DNA of 64,000 nt from JAHTBL01 sp038532735 (GTDB lineage Bacteria; Pseudomonadota; Alphaproteobacteria; Rhodobacterales; Rhodobacteraceae): contig JBCBAC010000003.1 of NCBI GenBank assembly GCA_038532735.1, positions 124,001 to 188,000 on the forward strand, in the 5' to 3' direction. Positions 9,201 through 17,025 of the stretch are shown here, piece after piece. A program made the translations under genes and the position numbers. How positions within the stretch are numbered: position 1 is the first letter of the stretch; each line of letters starts with the position of its first letter. The notes beneath the pieces were generated by a model. The model saw nothing but the letters and a program-made list of their open reading frames with translations, ran no database searches and was not told the DNA's origin.

Positions 9201-9759
9201 TGAGCTCTACCAGTCGATGCTGGAAGAGGCGATTGCCAAGATCAAGGCCGGCGAATTGCAGGGGCTGTCAGAGGCCGATGGGCAATGGGCCCCGCAGATT
9301 AATCTTGGTGTGCCTGTGCTGATCCCAGAGGATTACGTGCCTGATCTCGATGTGCGGCTTGGGCTTTATCGGCGGTTGTCCGGCCTGACGACAAAGGTGG
9401 AGCTTGAAGGCTTTGCGGCGGAACTGATCGACCGGTTCGGACCGCTCCCGAAAGAGGTCAATACGCTGCTCCTGATCGTGCGCATCAAAGCGATGTGCAA
9501 GCGTGCGGGGATCGCGAAGCTGGATGGCGGGCCAAAAGGGGCGACGATCCAGTTTCACAATGACAAGTTCGCCTCCCCCCAAGGGCTGGTGGAGTTCATT
9601 GAACATCAGCGCGGACTGGCGAAGGTCAAGGACAACAAGATCGTCATACGCCGGGATTGGGCAAAAGACAGCGATAAGATCAAAGGGGCTTTTGCCATCG
9701 CCCGCGATCTGGCCGAGAAGCTGATTGCAGAGAAAAAGCGCAAGAAAGCAAAGGCGTAA
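6298..9759 (+). CDS. mfd: transcription-repair coupling factor
   Basis: 1,153 residues, full length for Mfd. It removes RNA polymerase stalled at DNA lesions and recruits UvrA. The UvrB-like N-terminal domains come first (CLPFDRVSPNADISAQRM, then GDYAVRGGIIDIYPPG). The RNA-polymerase-interacting domain follows at about residue 478 (GDLIVHVDHGVGRYKGLE). The translocase module has Walker A GDVGFGKT (residues 624-631), Walker B DEEQ (725-728), TATPIPRTL (motif III), the TRG-type ESGLDIPTANTM and QIRGRVGRS (motif VI), then the C-terminal UvrA-binding domain. No anomalies are visible. It is followed 9 bp later by the convergent efflux gene with no hairpin between them. Confidence 0.97.
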   Translation: MADPKHITIGGAPEGFDATLLVQELEKADAPVVHIARDDKRLAAMRAALAFVAPDVPVITFPGWDCLPFDRVSPNADISAQRMATLAGLAHGMPSRFVLLTTLNAATQRVPARGVLREAAFSATVGQRIDEGALKAFLVRMGFTQSPTVMEPGDYAVRGGIIDIYPPGEAGPVRLDLFGDILDGARRFDPVTQRTTEKLDVVELAPVSEVILDDAAITRFRQSYRIEFGAAGTDDPLYEAVSAGRKHQGIEHWLPFFHAELETLFDYLPEATFALDDQLTPQRLARWESIADQYDARREAMTAKGRMDTVYKPCPPELLYLDDAAWETAVTDRRVLQFNPLAQGSGPGVLNAGGRIGRSFAPERQQENISLFGALADHIKAKRADGSVIIASYSEGARERLSGLMDDEGLGDVSLIKDMRDVQPKGVHLAVWALEAGFEAPGLTVISEQDVLGDRLIRAPRKKKRAENFLTETQSLSPGDLIVHVDHGVGRYKGLEVITAAGAAHECILLEYAEGAKLYLPVENIELLSKFGHEEGLLDRLGGGAWQAKKARLKERIREIADRLIRVAAERALRTAPIMEPPPGMWDAFAARFPYSETDDQLNAIEDVLTDMASGQPMDRLVCGDVGFGKTEVAMRAAFVAAMSGVQVAVIAPTTLLARQHYKSFAERFRGFPLEVRTLSRFVSTKEATATREGINRGTVDIVIGTHALLAKTVKFKNLGLLIIDEEQHFGVQHKERLKQMRTDIHVLTLTATPIPRTLQLSLSGVRELSIIGTPPVDRLAIRTYVSEFDTVTIREALLREHYRGGQSFFVVPRVSDISDIEEFLRKEVPEVTFITAHGQMAAGELDDRMNAFYDGKYDVLLATTIVESGLDIPTANTMVVHRADMFGLSQLYQIRGRVGRSKTRAYAYMTTKPRAPLTPTAQKRLRVLGSLDTLGAGFTLASQDLDIRGAGNLIGEEQSGQMREVGYELYQSMLEEAIAKIKAGELQGLSEADGQWAPQINLGVPVLIPEDYVPDLDVRLGLYRRLSGLTTKVELEGFAAELIDRFGPLPKEVNTLLLIVRIKAMCKRAGIAKLDGGPKGATIQFHNDKFASPQGLVEFIEHQRGLAKVKDNKIVIRRDWAKDSDKIKGAFAIARDLAEKLIAEKKRKKAKA

Positions 9760-9768
9760 GGCCGGGTC

Positions 9769-10989
9769 CTAAACCTTTATGACGACGCGCTCCAACTGGC
9801 GCATGCGCAGGGTCAGCAGAAATGCGAGAGCCGAGCATGTGAGGGTTCCGATGGCGACGGGGATCGGGCTGCCGGTGAAGGCGAGACCGATCGGAACGGC
9901 CACAAACACGGCACCAATTGTTGAAACGGATCCCATGAGGGACGCGGCCATGCCTGCAATGTGGCCCACTGGCTCCATCGCGAGGGCATTGAGGTTTCCC
10001 AGCGTCATGCCTGCGAGGAAGAAAAGCGACGTGATCCAGAAGAGGAAGATCGGGAAAAGATGAGCTTCGCTCTCCAAGGTATTGAAAGACAGCAATAAGA
10101 GCGATGAGATGACGATCTGAGTGCCGAGGATCGTCATCACCAACCGGCGCATCCCCAACCGCATCACGAAGCGAGCGTTCACGATACTGGCCGTCGCAGC
10201 AAGCAACGCGATGATGCCGAACCAAAACGGGAAACTGGCCGCTTTGTCGAAGACCAGATCGAACATCTGTTGTGTTGTCGAAAGCACAGCGAAAAGCATG
10301 CCAAAGCAAAGCGCCTGGGTCATCATCGACAGACGCACCATCGGGATGCTGAGCATTTCGCGGAGCGCGCCCCAAAGGAGCTTTGGGCGGACGGGGCGGC
10401 GCGCCTCGACCGGGTGGGTTTCGGGCATGCGGGTGGCGTACCAGCTACCGATCAGCAGCGAAAATCCAACAAAGGCTGCGAAGATACCACGCCAGCCTAT
10501 GCCCCAGATGATAACCGCGCCCAAGGCGGGGGCGATGGCAGGCACAAGCGAAAAGACCAACAAAACGAAGGACATGAGCCGCGCCATTTCGCGCCCCGAG
10601 AAGAGGTCCCGGATCACGGCGAGGGCCACGATACGCGGGCCCGCCACGCCAAGGCCCTGAATGACGCGTGCGGCCAGAACCAGCTCGAGCGTTTCGGCCA
10701 GAACGGCGAGGATCGCGCCGATGCAGTAGAGCACGAAGCCCGCAAAGATGACCGGGCGACGGCCCAGAGCGTCGGACAGGGGGCCTGCGAAGAGCGTGCC
10801 GATGCCCATACCGAGAACGAAGCTGGTGATGATCAGCGTCGCGCGTTCAGGCGCGTCGGGGGTCAGTTCAGCTGCGATCTGCGGCAAAGCGGGCAGCATC
10901 GCGTCGATAGAGAAAGCGACCGTAGCGCTAATCATGGCCATAAGGGCAATGAATTCGGCCCGGCCGGGCGCTTGGGGCTGCGCTGTCAT
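9769..10989 (-). CDS. Bcr/CflA-type multidrug efflux MFS transporter
   Basis: 406 residues with about 12 hydrophobic segments. MFS signatures include GPLSDALGRRP between TM2 and TM3 and RVIQGLGVAGPRIVALAVIRDLF, the pattern of the Bcr/CflA drug-resistance subfamily (DHA1, proton antiport). It is the last gene of a minus-strand chain: its ATG overlaps the stop of the potassium-channel gene as ATGA (10986-10989). Substrates cannot be told from sequence. Co-translation with an ion channel and a disulfide-isomerase-like protein is odd and gives no functional clue. Confidence 0.88.
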   Translation of the reverse strand: MTAQPQAPGRAEFIALMAMISATVAFSIDAMLPALPQIAAELTPDAPERATLIITSFVLGMGIGTLFAGPLSDALGRRPVIFAGFVLYCIGAILAVLAETLELVLAARVIQGLGVAGPRIVALAVIRDLFSGREMARLMSFVLLVFSLVPAIAPALGAVIIWGIGWRGIFAAFVGFSLLIGSWYATRMPETHPVEARRPVRPKLLWGALREMLSIPMVRLSMMTQALCFGMLFAVLSTTQQMFDLVFDKAASFPFWFGIIALLAATASIVNARFVMRLGMRRLVMTILGTQIVISSLLLLSFNTLESEAHLFPIFLFWITSLFFLAGMTLGNLNALAMEPVGHIAGMAASLMGSVSTIGAVFVAVPIGLAFTGSPIPVAIGTLTCSALAFLLTLRMRQLERVVIKV

Positions 10990-11291
10990 GAATCGGGGCC
11001 TTTGTTGCGATTGCGTTGGCGGAAGCGGCGGTGCAGGGCTAGCTGGCCAAAATGGCTGATGGCCAGCGCAAACACGCCAAGTCCGGTGATGATGAAGATC
11101 GTGGTGCCGATCTTGCCGATCACGGTTGCGGGCACGAGTGAGCCGTAACCGACGGTTGAGAGGGTCACGACGGTGAAGAAATAGGCATCAACCCAGCTCC
11201 ACCCTTCGGCCCAGCGGAAAAAGAGCGTGCCGGAGCCGATCAACACCACGAGCATAGCGATCACTGTCGAGGTGTTGATCGCGGGCTTCAT
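10986..11291 (-). CDS. two-TM potassium channel family protein
   Basis: 101 residues from the ATG at 11291; a longer frame to 11333 would overlap the upstream gene more and is not needed. The architecture is TM1 (VIAMLVVLIGSGTLFF), pore helix and the potassium selectivity filter TVGYGS, then TM2 (TTIFIITGLGVFALAISHF) and a short basic tail. No RCK or cyclic-nucleotide domain is attached, so this is a minimal KcsA-like Ion_trans_2 subunit that would work as a tetramer. Both ends are coupled: ATGA with the FrnE-like gene upstream and ATGA with the efflux gene downstream. Confidence 0.85.
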   Translation of the reverse strand: MKPAINTSTVIAMLVVLIGSGTLFFRWAEGWSWVDAYFFTVVTLSTVGYGSLVPATVIGKIGTTIFIITGLGVFALAISHFGQLALHRRFRQRNRNKGPDS

Positions 11292-11926
11292 TGGGCGACT
11301 TGCTCTTTTATTTCGCCGATGACTTTGGCCCAAAGCTCTGCCGGTTGAGCGCCAGGGACGGCGTGTTGACCTGCCACGATGAAGGTCGGGACAGAGTTCA
11401 CGCCCATCTCGCGGGAATGGGCGTCGCGCTTGCGGATATCGGCAATATCCGCGTCGGAGGCCAGCAATTTGGCGACGACGGCGGCGTCCATTTCGATACT
11501 GTCGGCGATGTCGGCCAGAACCTCCCGGTCGCCGATATCGCGGGCGTCTTCGAAATAGGCTTTGAAAAGGGCGGAGACGGCAGCGGTCTGGCGACCTTCG
11601 ATGCCCGCCCAGTGGATCAGGCGGTGCGCGTCGATGGTGTTGGGCGTACGCTGCATGCCTTCAAAGTCGATCTTGAGGCCAGCCTCTTCGGCGGCTTGCA
11701 CGACGGGGGCGTAGGCTTTCACCGCGCCGTCTTTACCGCCGAATTTCGCCTCAAGGTAGTCGCGGCGTCCCATACCGCCTTCGGGCATGTCGGGGTTCAG
11801 CTGAAACGGATGCCATTCGATGGTGAACGGGTGGTCGGGATGCTGTGCAAGGGCCTCGTCCAGGCGGGTTTTGCCGATGTAGCACCACGGGCAGATCGGG
11901 TCGGAGATGATGTCGAGCTTAACCAT
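11288..11926 (-). CDS. FrnE-like DsbA family oxidoreductase / isomerase
   Basis: 212 residues from the ATG at 11924-11926, which lies inside the end of the AMP-ligase gene (8-bp overlap). The thioredoxin-like active site CPWC follows LDIISDP near residue 12, with the cis-proline segment GVNSVPTFIVAG near residue 180. The helical insertion (KAYFEDARDIGDREVL) is that of the FrnE/HCCA-isomerase-like DsbA clan. There is no signal peptide, so it acts in the cytoplasm, as FrnE proteins do. In Deinococcus FrnE is a stress-induced disulfide isomerase; the role here is inferred. Next gene: the potassium channel, joined by ATGA. Confidence 0.85.
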   Translation of the reverse strand: MVKLDIISDPICPWCYIGKTRLDEALAQHPDHPFTIEWHPFQLNPDMPEGGMGRRDYLEAKFGGKDGAVKAYAPVVQAAEEAGLKIDFEGMQRTPNTIDAHRLIHWAGIEGRQTAAVSALFKAYFEDARDIGDREVLADIADSIEMDAAVVAKLLASDADIADIRKRDAHSREMGVNSVPTFIVAGQHAVPGAQPAELWAKVIGEIKEQVAQ

Positions 11927-13439
11927 GATCGGCCTCGTATTGGGTGCGCAGGGCATGGCGGTTGAGCTTGCCGTTGGCGCTCTTGGGAAGGGTGTCGCGA
12001 TGGATGTAGATCCGAGGCATCTTGTAACGCGCCAGGTGCTGGGACGCAAAGCGGTTCAGGGTGTCCTCATCAAGCGGCGTTTGTGCGACATAGACCGCTG
12101 CTATGACGGAGGCATCGGCCTTAACGCGCAGCTCAATCGCGGCTGTTTCCTGCACCTGCGGGTGGGCGTTTAGCGCGGCCTCAACCTCAAGCGGGGAGAC
12201 GCGATAGCCGCCGGCGTTCATCATGTCATCGGCACGGCCCAGATAGGTGATCGCGCCGTCCTCGGCCATGGTGCCGGTGTCGCCGGTCAGGAACCAGTCA
12301 CCCTGAAAACGCGCGGCGGTTTCTTCGGGCTGGTCGAGATAGCCCAGCATGAGGCCTGGATCAGAACGGTGCACGGCGATGACGCCTTCGGCGCCGAGTG
12401 GGACGGGGCCGTCCTTGCCCAGAAGTGCGACGCGACGACCGTTTTGAGGACGACCCGAAGCACCAGGCGGGGCCGGGTGCGCGGGGCTGGCTGAGACGAA
12501 GGTGGAGCATTCGGACATCCCGTAGGCCTCATGCACTGCGACGCCGCTGAGGGTCTCCCACCGCGAGCGGGTGCTGGAGGGCATGCGTTCGCCCGCGGAG
12601 AGACCGTGGCGGAGCGCGGGCATCTTTGGCAGCGCATCTGACTTGAGCATTTGTCGGTAAACCCCTGGTGCGGCTGCGAAAATGCTCACATCATGGGTGG
12701 CGATCATGTCGGCCAATTGATCGGGCGTTGTGCCAGCGGCGGGGATGAGTGCGGTGGCGCCGACGGTCCAAGGGTCCATCAACCCGGTGCCCAGCGTATA
12801 GGTCCAGTTGAAAGCGCCTGCGTGCAGAACGCGGTCTTCGGGGTCAAGGCCATACCAGCCGTCAAACATCATTTGACGCGCCCAGATGGCGCGGTGGGCG
12901 TGGCAGACGGCGCGGGGTTTGCCGGACGTGCCAGAGGTGAAGATGATGTAGGCGAGGCGGTCGGGGTCGCCCATTGCGTAATCGGCCGGGGACAGGCTGT
13001 GCATCGCAGTCAGGGCCTCAGCGTCCAGCATGGCGACTTTTGCCGTGCTGCCGGTGATAGCGCGATCTTGCACAATGAGCGCAGGGTTGATCTGGGCCAC
13101 GATCCCGTCAACCTCGCCCTCTGTCAGTTGCGAGGACGTGGGCACGGGGATCAGGCCAACGGCGATGCAGGCGAGATAGACAATGGGAAACTCAACCGTA
13201 TTGCCAAGCCGCATGACGACGCGGTCACTCTCGGTCAGGCCAAGCTGCAAAAGGCCAGTGGCAGTACCGCGAATGGCGGCTTCGAGGGCGCCGTAGCTCC
13301 AATCCTGCACGCCTTCTGCGCCTATGATCGCGAGCGCCGTTTTGTCAGGCTGCCGGGCCGCTTGCGACAACACATAGCGTGCCAAGTTGAAGCTGGCAGG
13401 TGCAGGCTTGAAGGGCCCTGTATCGCAAAGAGAGATCAT
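11919..13439 (-). CDS. AMP-dependent acyl-CoA synthetase / ligase
   Basis: 506 residues of the ANL adenylate-forming superfamily. The P-loop is IIFTSGTSGKPRAV, the A5 motif is HEAYGMSE, A7/A8 are WFLTGDTG and YLGRADDMMNAGGYRVSP, and the A10 lysine is in LPKSANGKLNRH. All residues for adenylation and thioester formation are visible. The closest relatives by pattern are benzoate/acetate-type CoA ligases (AcsA2/BclA-like); the acid is undetermined. It opens the minus-strand chain ligase-FrnE-channel-efflux and diverges from the HTH-cupin regulator at 13504 across 64 bp, so that regulator may control it. Confidence 0.88.
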   Translation of the reverse strand: MISLCDTGPFKPAPASFNLARYVLSQAARQPDKTALAIIGAEGVQDWSYGALEAAIRGTATGLLQLGLTESDRVVMRLGNTVEFPIVYLACIAVGLIPVPTSSQLTEGEVDGIVAQINPALIVQDRAITGSTAKVAMLDAEALTAMHSLSPADYAMGDPDRLAYIIFTSGTSGKPRAVCHAHRAIWARQMMFDGWYGLDPEDRVLHAGAFNWTYTLGTGLMDPWTVGATALIPAAGTTPDQLADMIATHDVSIFAAAPGVYRQMLKSDALPKMPALRHGLSAGERMPSSTRSRWETLSGVAVHEAYGMSECSTFVSASPAHPAPPGASGRPQNGRRVALLGKDGPVPLGAEGVIAVHRSDPGLMLGYLDQPEETAARFQGDWFLTGDTGTMAEDGAITYLGRADDMMNAGGYRVSPLEVEAALNAHPQVQETAAIELRVKADASVIAAVYVAQTPLDEDTLNRFASQHLARYKMPRIYIHRDTLPKSANGKLNRHALRTQYEADHG

Positions 13440-13503
13440 GCCCCACCGCTAGCCCTGCGCCGCTGCCATTGCAAGGTATGCCAAAACCCCCCTATATGGC
13501 GTC

Positions 13504-14130
13504 ATGCCAGATAGCGACCCCAAACGACTGATCCAGATTGCCCGCGAAAGTGGCGATACGAGCCAAGCGGAGCCAGTTGATCTGGGCCAGCGCGTGCGTG
13601 ACCTGCGCAAATCCCGCGGTTGGACGCTGGAGCAGGCGGCCACGCAGGCGGGTTTGGCGCGGTCGACGTTGTCGAAGATCGAAAACGGTCAGATGTCGCC
13701 CACCTACGAGGCTCTGAAAAAGCTGGCAGAGGGGCTAAAAATCTCGGTCCCGCAGCTTTTTACGCCGCCTTCGAAGACGCAAGCCAATGGGCGCATGGCA
13801 GTCACGATTTCGGGCGAGGGGTCCGGTCATGCCACGACCACCTATGAGCATGAGTTGTTGGCCGCTTCACTGAGCAAGAAGCAGATGTTGCCCTATCGCG
13901 CGACGATCCGGGCACGCAGTTTTGAGGAATTTGACGGCTGGGTCCGTCATGACGGGGAAGAGTTTCTCTATGTGCTGACCGGCACGCTGCGGCTTTACAC
14001 CGAGTTCTATGAACCCGTCGACCTGGCCCGAGGCGACAGCGCGTATTACGACGCCAGCATGGGGCATAACGTGGTCTCCACCAGTGCGGAGGATGCCACG
14101 ATCCTTTGGGTCACATCGCTTGTCAGCTAA
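13504..14130 (+). CDS. XRE-family regulator with C-terminal cupin domain
   Basis: 208 residues. The helix-turn-helix spans about residues 27-85 (LGQRVRDLRKSRGWTLEQAA, then LARSTLSKIENGQMSPTYEAL). The cupin sensor domain covers about 135-205 (HDGEEFLYVLTGTLRLYTEF, then GDSAYYDASMGHNVVS). This HTH-cupin architecture occurs in PuuR/SutR-type regulators that sense small metabolites. The operator is likely in the 64-bp gap shared with the divergent AMP-ligase gene. It is followed 3 bp later by a convergent small gene. Confidence 0.88.
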   Translation: MPDSDPKRLIQIARESGDTSQAEPVDLGQRVRDLRKSRGWTLEQAATQAGLARSTLSKIENGQMSPTYEALKKLAEGLKISVPQLFTPPSKTQANGRMAVTISGEGSGHATTTYEHELLAASLSKKQMLPYRATIRARSFEEFDGWVRHDGEEFLYVLTGTLRLYTEFYEPVDLARGDSAYYDASMGHNVVSTSAEDATILWVTSLVS

Positions 14131-14133
14131 ACC

Positions 14134-14364
14134 TTAAGCGGCATCCGTTTCGTCAAATTGCGACAGTCGCAGGACGTGAAGCCAATCATCAACCTCTTCT
14201 CGGGCTTCCTGAAGGGTCAAATCATGGGTTCGTGCCATCAAGGCTGCAAATGCCTGATGACCTTGATGGAGAGCGACCAAAGCGCGCTCGTCTGCGTGGG
14301 GAAATCGTGAACGGATCATCGGCAGATTAACCTGCCAGGATTTAAGCAACTGGTCCCAGAACAT
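14134..14364 (-). CDS. small conserved-looking hypothetical protein
   Basis: 76 residues from an ATG with a good ribosome site (AAGGAG about 6 nt upstream). Soluble and helical, with acidic and histidine residues; no signal, no recognised domain. Sequence features are FWDQLLKSWQVNLPMIRSRF at the start and REEVDDWLHVLRLSQ near the end. The codon usage resembles its neighbours. It is convergent with the HTH-cupin gene, 3 bp away. Function unknown. Confidence 0.65.
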   Translation of the reverse strand: MFWDQLLKSWQVNLPMIRSRFPHADERALVALHQGHQAFAALMARTHDLTLQEAREEVDDWLHVLRLSQFDETDAA

Positions 14365-14455
14365 CGGACGCTCCTTTGATCGCCCTCGCTCTTATTGTTT
14401 AACAGAGTGGAAATAGCTGACGGAACTGACAGGCTGTCACATGAGGCAGCCTGTC

Positions 14456-14932
14456 TCAGGCAGCGGCTTCGATCCCGGAGACATGGGCTTGCAGGGCAGC
14501 GCGATCCATCGCGTGGATATCGGCGGCCACAAAAGCCTGCGCGCGTTTTTCGAGCGCGTCATAGGCGGTGGTAAAGGCGGCGTCCCAGTCAGGCTCGGAC
14601 GCAGCGGCGGGATCTTCGACACCCCAATGGCCGCGCACGGGAGCACCGGGCCAGATCGGGCAAGTTTCCGACGCGGCAGAGCCGCAAACGGTGATGACCA
14701 CATCCATTTCAGGTGCGTCGGGCTCGGCAAACTCGTCCCAGCTTTTGGAGCGGGCGTCCGACAGATCATAGCCCTTTTCGCCCAGCATCTTGAGCGTTTC
14801 GGGATGCACTTTCCCGGAAGGCGTAGAGCCTGCGGAAAAGGTTGTCACGCTGTCGCCGCCAAGGCGATCCAGCAGTTTTTCAAGGATGATCGAGCGGGCC
14901 GAGTTACCGGTGCAGAGGACAAGTATATTCAT
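14456..14932 (-). CDS. arsC: arsenate reductase, low-molecular-weight phosphatase type
   Basis: 158 residues. The N-terminal P-loop CTGNSARS (residues 7-14) is the phosphatase/arsenate reductase signature CX5RS shifted to the ArsC group, followed by SAGSTPSGKVHPET, typical of thioredoxin-coupled or mycothiol/glutaredoxin-coupled LMW ArsC. The DVVITVCGSA segment supplies the second cysteine and ETCPIWPG a third. It reduces arsenate to arsenite. No arsR, arsB or acr3 adjoins, so it is an orphan resistance gene. A 9-bp inverted repeat (GACAGGCTG/CAGCCTGTC) surrounds the stop region at about 14427-14455 but has no U-run. Confidence 0.85.
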   Translation of the reverse strand: MNILVLCTGNSARSIILEKLLDRLGGDSVTTFSAGSTPSGKVHPETLKMLGEKGYDLSDARSKSWDEFAEPDAPEMDVVITVCGSAASETCPIWPGAPVRGHWGVEDPAAASEPDWDAAFTTAYDALEKRAQAFVAADIHAMDRAALQAHVSGIEAAA

Positions 14933-14977
14933 GCGCTTGCCCTAGGCGCGCCATGTAACAAAACCATGACAAGGCGG

Positions 14978-15091
14978 TCAGAACCAGCCGCGCACCGTGC
15001 GCGAGCTGTCAGAGATGTCGCGCCCGATCCCCTCCACCGTGCCGCAGCCCGCTGCAGTTAAACACAAGGCAATTGCCAGAATTCGGATCAT
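14978..15091 (-). CDS. entericidin A/B-like small lipoprotein
   Basis: A 37-codon gene. It reads MIRILAIALCLTAAGCGTV and then EGIGRDISDSSRTVRGWF. The lipobox is TAAGC with Cys16 as the lipidated residue, and the GIGRDI motif is that of the entericidin family of tiny envelope lipoproteins. Its ATG starts 2 bp after the stop codon of the peptide-binding protein at 15094, so it is translated from the same minus-strand message. Entericidins in enterics form an antidote/toxin pair (EcnA/EcnB); only one copy is present here. Confidence 0.82.
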   Translation of the reverse strand: MIRILAIALCLTAAGCGTVEGIGRDISDSSRTVRGWF

Positions 15092-15093
15092 TG

Positions 15094-16911
15094 TCAGTCT
15101 TCCTCATACCACCAGACATCAGGCTGAAAGCCGGTCCAGTCCCCATACATCGGCAAACGCTCGGGGAATTTCAACTCTTTGACATGGGCAAGCCGGGAGA
15201 CCGGATTGTGCCAGATGGGGATGACATAGCGCCCGGAGGTCAGCACCCGGTCCAGCGCGCGGACGGCGGCGCGGAAATCATCCTGATCGGAGGCGTTGAG
15301 CATCTCGTTGATCATCGCTTCGATGGCGGGATTGCTGACGCCCATCCAGTTCCGCGTGCCGGGCTGATCGACGCCGTCGCTGCCCCAATAAAGCAGTTGT
15401 TCGTTGCCCGGGCTCAGCGACAGGCCGCGGCGGTAATAGGCCATGTCAAAATCATAATTCGTTGTGCGCTCCTTGTACTGCGCACTGTCCACGGTCGTGA
15501 TTTGGGGGTTGATGCCCATCTGCTGCAGTGTGTCGGTGAAGAGGTCGATGATCTGACCATTTTCGGTCGCCCCTTGCTGAAGCAGGATTTCAAACTGCAT
15601 AGGCTGACCATCGGGGCCGGTCATCACGCCGTTCTCAACTGTATAGCCGGCCTCTTCCAGCAGTCCTAACGCCCGGCGCATGTTGCCGCGGTTGCGGGCG
15701 GAGCCGTCGGAGACGGGCAGGGTGTAGCCTTCAAGCGCACCGGGCAGCAGGCTTTCAGCGAAGGGTTCCAGCAGTTCGGAGACACGGCCTTCGGCGGCGC
15801 CGTCCTGCATGCCCAGCACCGAGTTCGAGAAATAGGACGTGATGCGCGGCTGCACGCCGCCATTTAGGGTCTGGTTGATGAACTCGAAGTTGAACGCATG
15901 CAGCATCGCATCGCGTACGCGCCAATCAACAAACACATCGCGGCGTGTGTTCATCACGAAACCCGAGATGCCGGAAGGGCGCTGGTGTGGGATCAACGAT
16001 TGCACGATGTCGCCAGAGCGGACAGCGGGAAAGTCATATTGCGCCGCCCATTTCGCGGCATTGGTCTCGCGGTAGGTCGTGACCTCACCGGCCTTGAAGG
16101 CCTCAAAGACTACATCGCCATCCCCGAAGAAGTCATAGCGGATTTCATCGAGATTGGCTTGTCCGCGCATAAAGGGCAGGTCTTTGCCCCAATAATCCGG
16201 ATTGCGTTTGAGGGTCACGTAACGGTTCGGCTCAAAATCCGCGATCACGTATGGCGCTGTACCGATCGGCACGATCTCGAGCGTGCTTTCGGAGAAATCG
16301 ACACCCTCATATTGCGCCTTCTGCAAGATCGGGCGCATGCCCATCAGCAAGGGCAGTTCCGCATCAACGGTGTTGAAGGTGAAGCGCACGGTGCGGTCAT
16401 CGACCGCCTCAGCCGTGGCGACCTTGTTCCACGCGGTGTGATAGCGGGGGTGGCCGACCGTACCGAGCGTTTCATAGGACCACAGCACGTCTTCGACCGT
16501 GACGGGGCTTCCATCAGAGAATCGGGCCTCGGACCGCAGGGTGAATTGCACCCATTCGCGGTTCTCACCGACCTCAATCGATTCGGCCAAAAGCCCGTAA
16601 AGCGTGAACGGCTCGTCATAGGACCGACCCATCAGGCTTTCGAAAACATGGATGCGCACACCCCACGGCGCGCGGCCTTTTCGAATATGCGGATTGAGGC
16701 TGTCAAAGCCGCCACCTTCGCCAAATCGAATGCTGCCGCCCTTGGGCGCGTCGGGGTTGGCATAGGGCAGGGACACAAAATCAGGTGGAAGGGCAGGCGC
16801 GCCATACATAGCTATGCCGTGCTGCGGTTCAGCAGACGCGAATCCCGTTAGCGCCAAAAGCCCGATGGCCGCGGCAAAGGTTCTGACATGTTGGAAAAAA
16901 ACCGGTCTCAT
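15094..16911 (-). CDS. extracellular peptide-type solute-binding protein (SBP_bac_5, YejA-like)
   Basis: 605 residues with a signal peptide (about 1-27, ending GFASAEP). The family-5 pattern is clear: APKGGSIRFGEGGGFDSLNP, DGSPVTVEDVLWSYETLG, APYVIADFEPNRYVTLKRNPDYWG. By sequence it is closest in style to YejA, the binding protein of the YejABEF oligopeptide importer (microcin C uptake in E. coli). No permease or ATPase genes adjoin, so it either works with a transporter encoded elsewhere or is an orphan. It is followed 2 bp later by the entericidin-like gene. Confidence 0.88.
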   Translation of the reverse strand: MRPVFFQHVRTFAAAIGLLALTGFASAEPQHGIAMYGAPALPPDFVSLPYANPDAPKGGSIRFGEGGGFDSLNPHIRKGRAPWGVRIHVFESLMGRSYDEPFTLYGLLAESIEVGENREWVQFTLRSEARFSDGSPVTVEDVLWSYETLGTVGHPRYHTAWNKVATAEAVDDRTVRFTFNTVDAELPLLMGMRPILQKAQYEGVDFSESTLEIVPIGTAPYVIADFEPNRYVTLKRNPDYWGKDLPFMRGQANLDEIRYDFFGDGDVVFEAFKAGEVTTYRETNAAKWAAQYDFPAVRSGDIVQSLIPHQRPSGISGFVMNTRRDVFVDWRVRDAMLHAFNFEFINQTLNGGVQPRITSYFSNSVLGMQDGAAEGRVSELLEPFAESLLPGALEGYTLPVSDGSARNRGNMRRALGLLEEAGYTVENGVMTGPDGQPMQFEILLQQGATENGQIIDLFTDTLQQMGINPQITTVDSAQYKERTTNYDFDMAYYRRGLSLSPGNEQLLYWGSDGVDQPGTRNWMGVSNPAIEAMINEMLNASDQDDFRAAVRALDRVLTSGRYVIPIWHNPVSRLAHVKELKFPERLPMYGDWTGFQPDVWWYEED

Positions 16912-16990
16912 TTGCGCAACAATCCTCGTGCCCCTTTGTTTGTTTGAGCGCGAGACTATTCGGGTGTTCCAGCCTTTTCAAACTTTTAGC

Positions 16991-17019
16991 TTGGAAGCGC
17001 GCGGCAGAACGCTTATAAA
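16991..17019 (+). promoter_or_regulatory. sigma70-like promoter for the candidate small RNA
   Basis: TTGGAA (16991-16996) and TATAAA (17014-17019) are 17 bp apart, matching the -35/-10 consensus at 4/6 and 5/6 positions. There is no plus-strand gene downstream except the short structured stretch that ends in a terminator. Confidence 0.5.
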
Positions 17020-17025
17020 GAGGGC

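Noticed and set aside
14427..14455. Hairpin GACAGGCTG/CAGCCTGTC near the arsC stop as an intrinsic terminator
   Set aside because: No U-run follows on the minus strand, so full termination is not supported.
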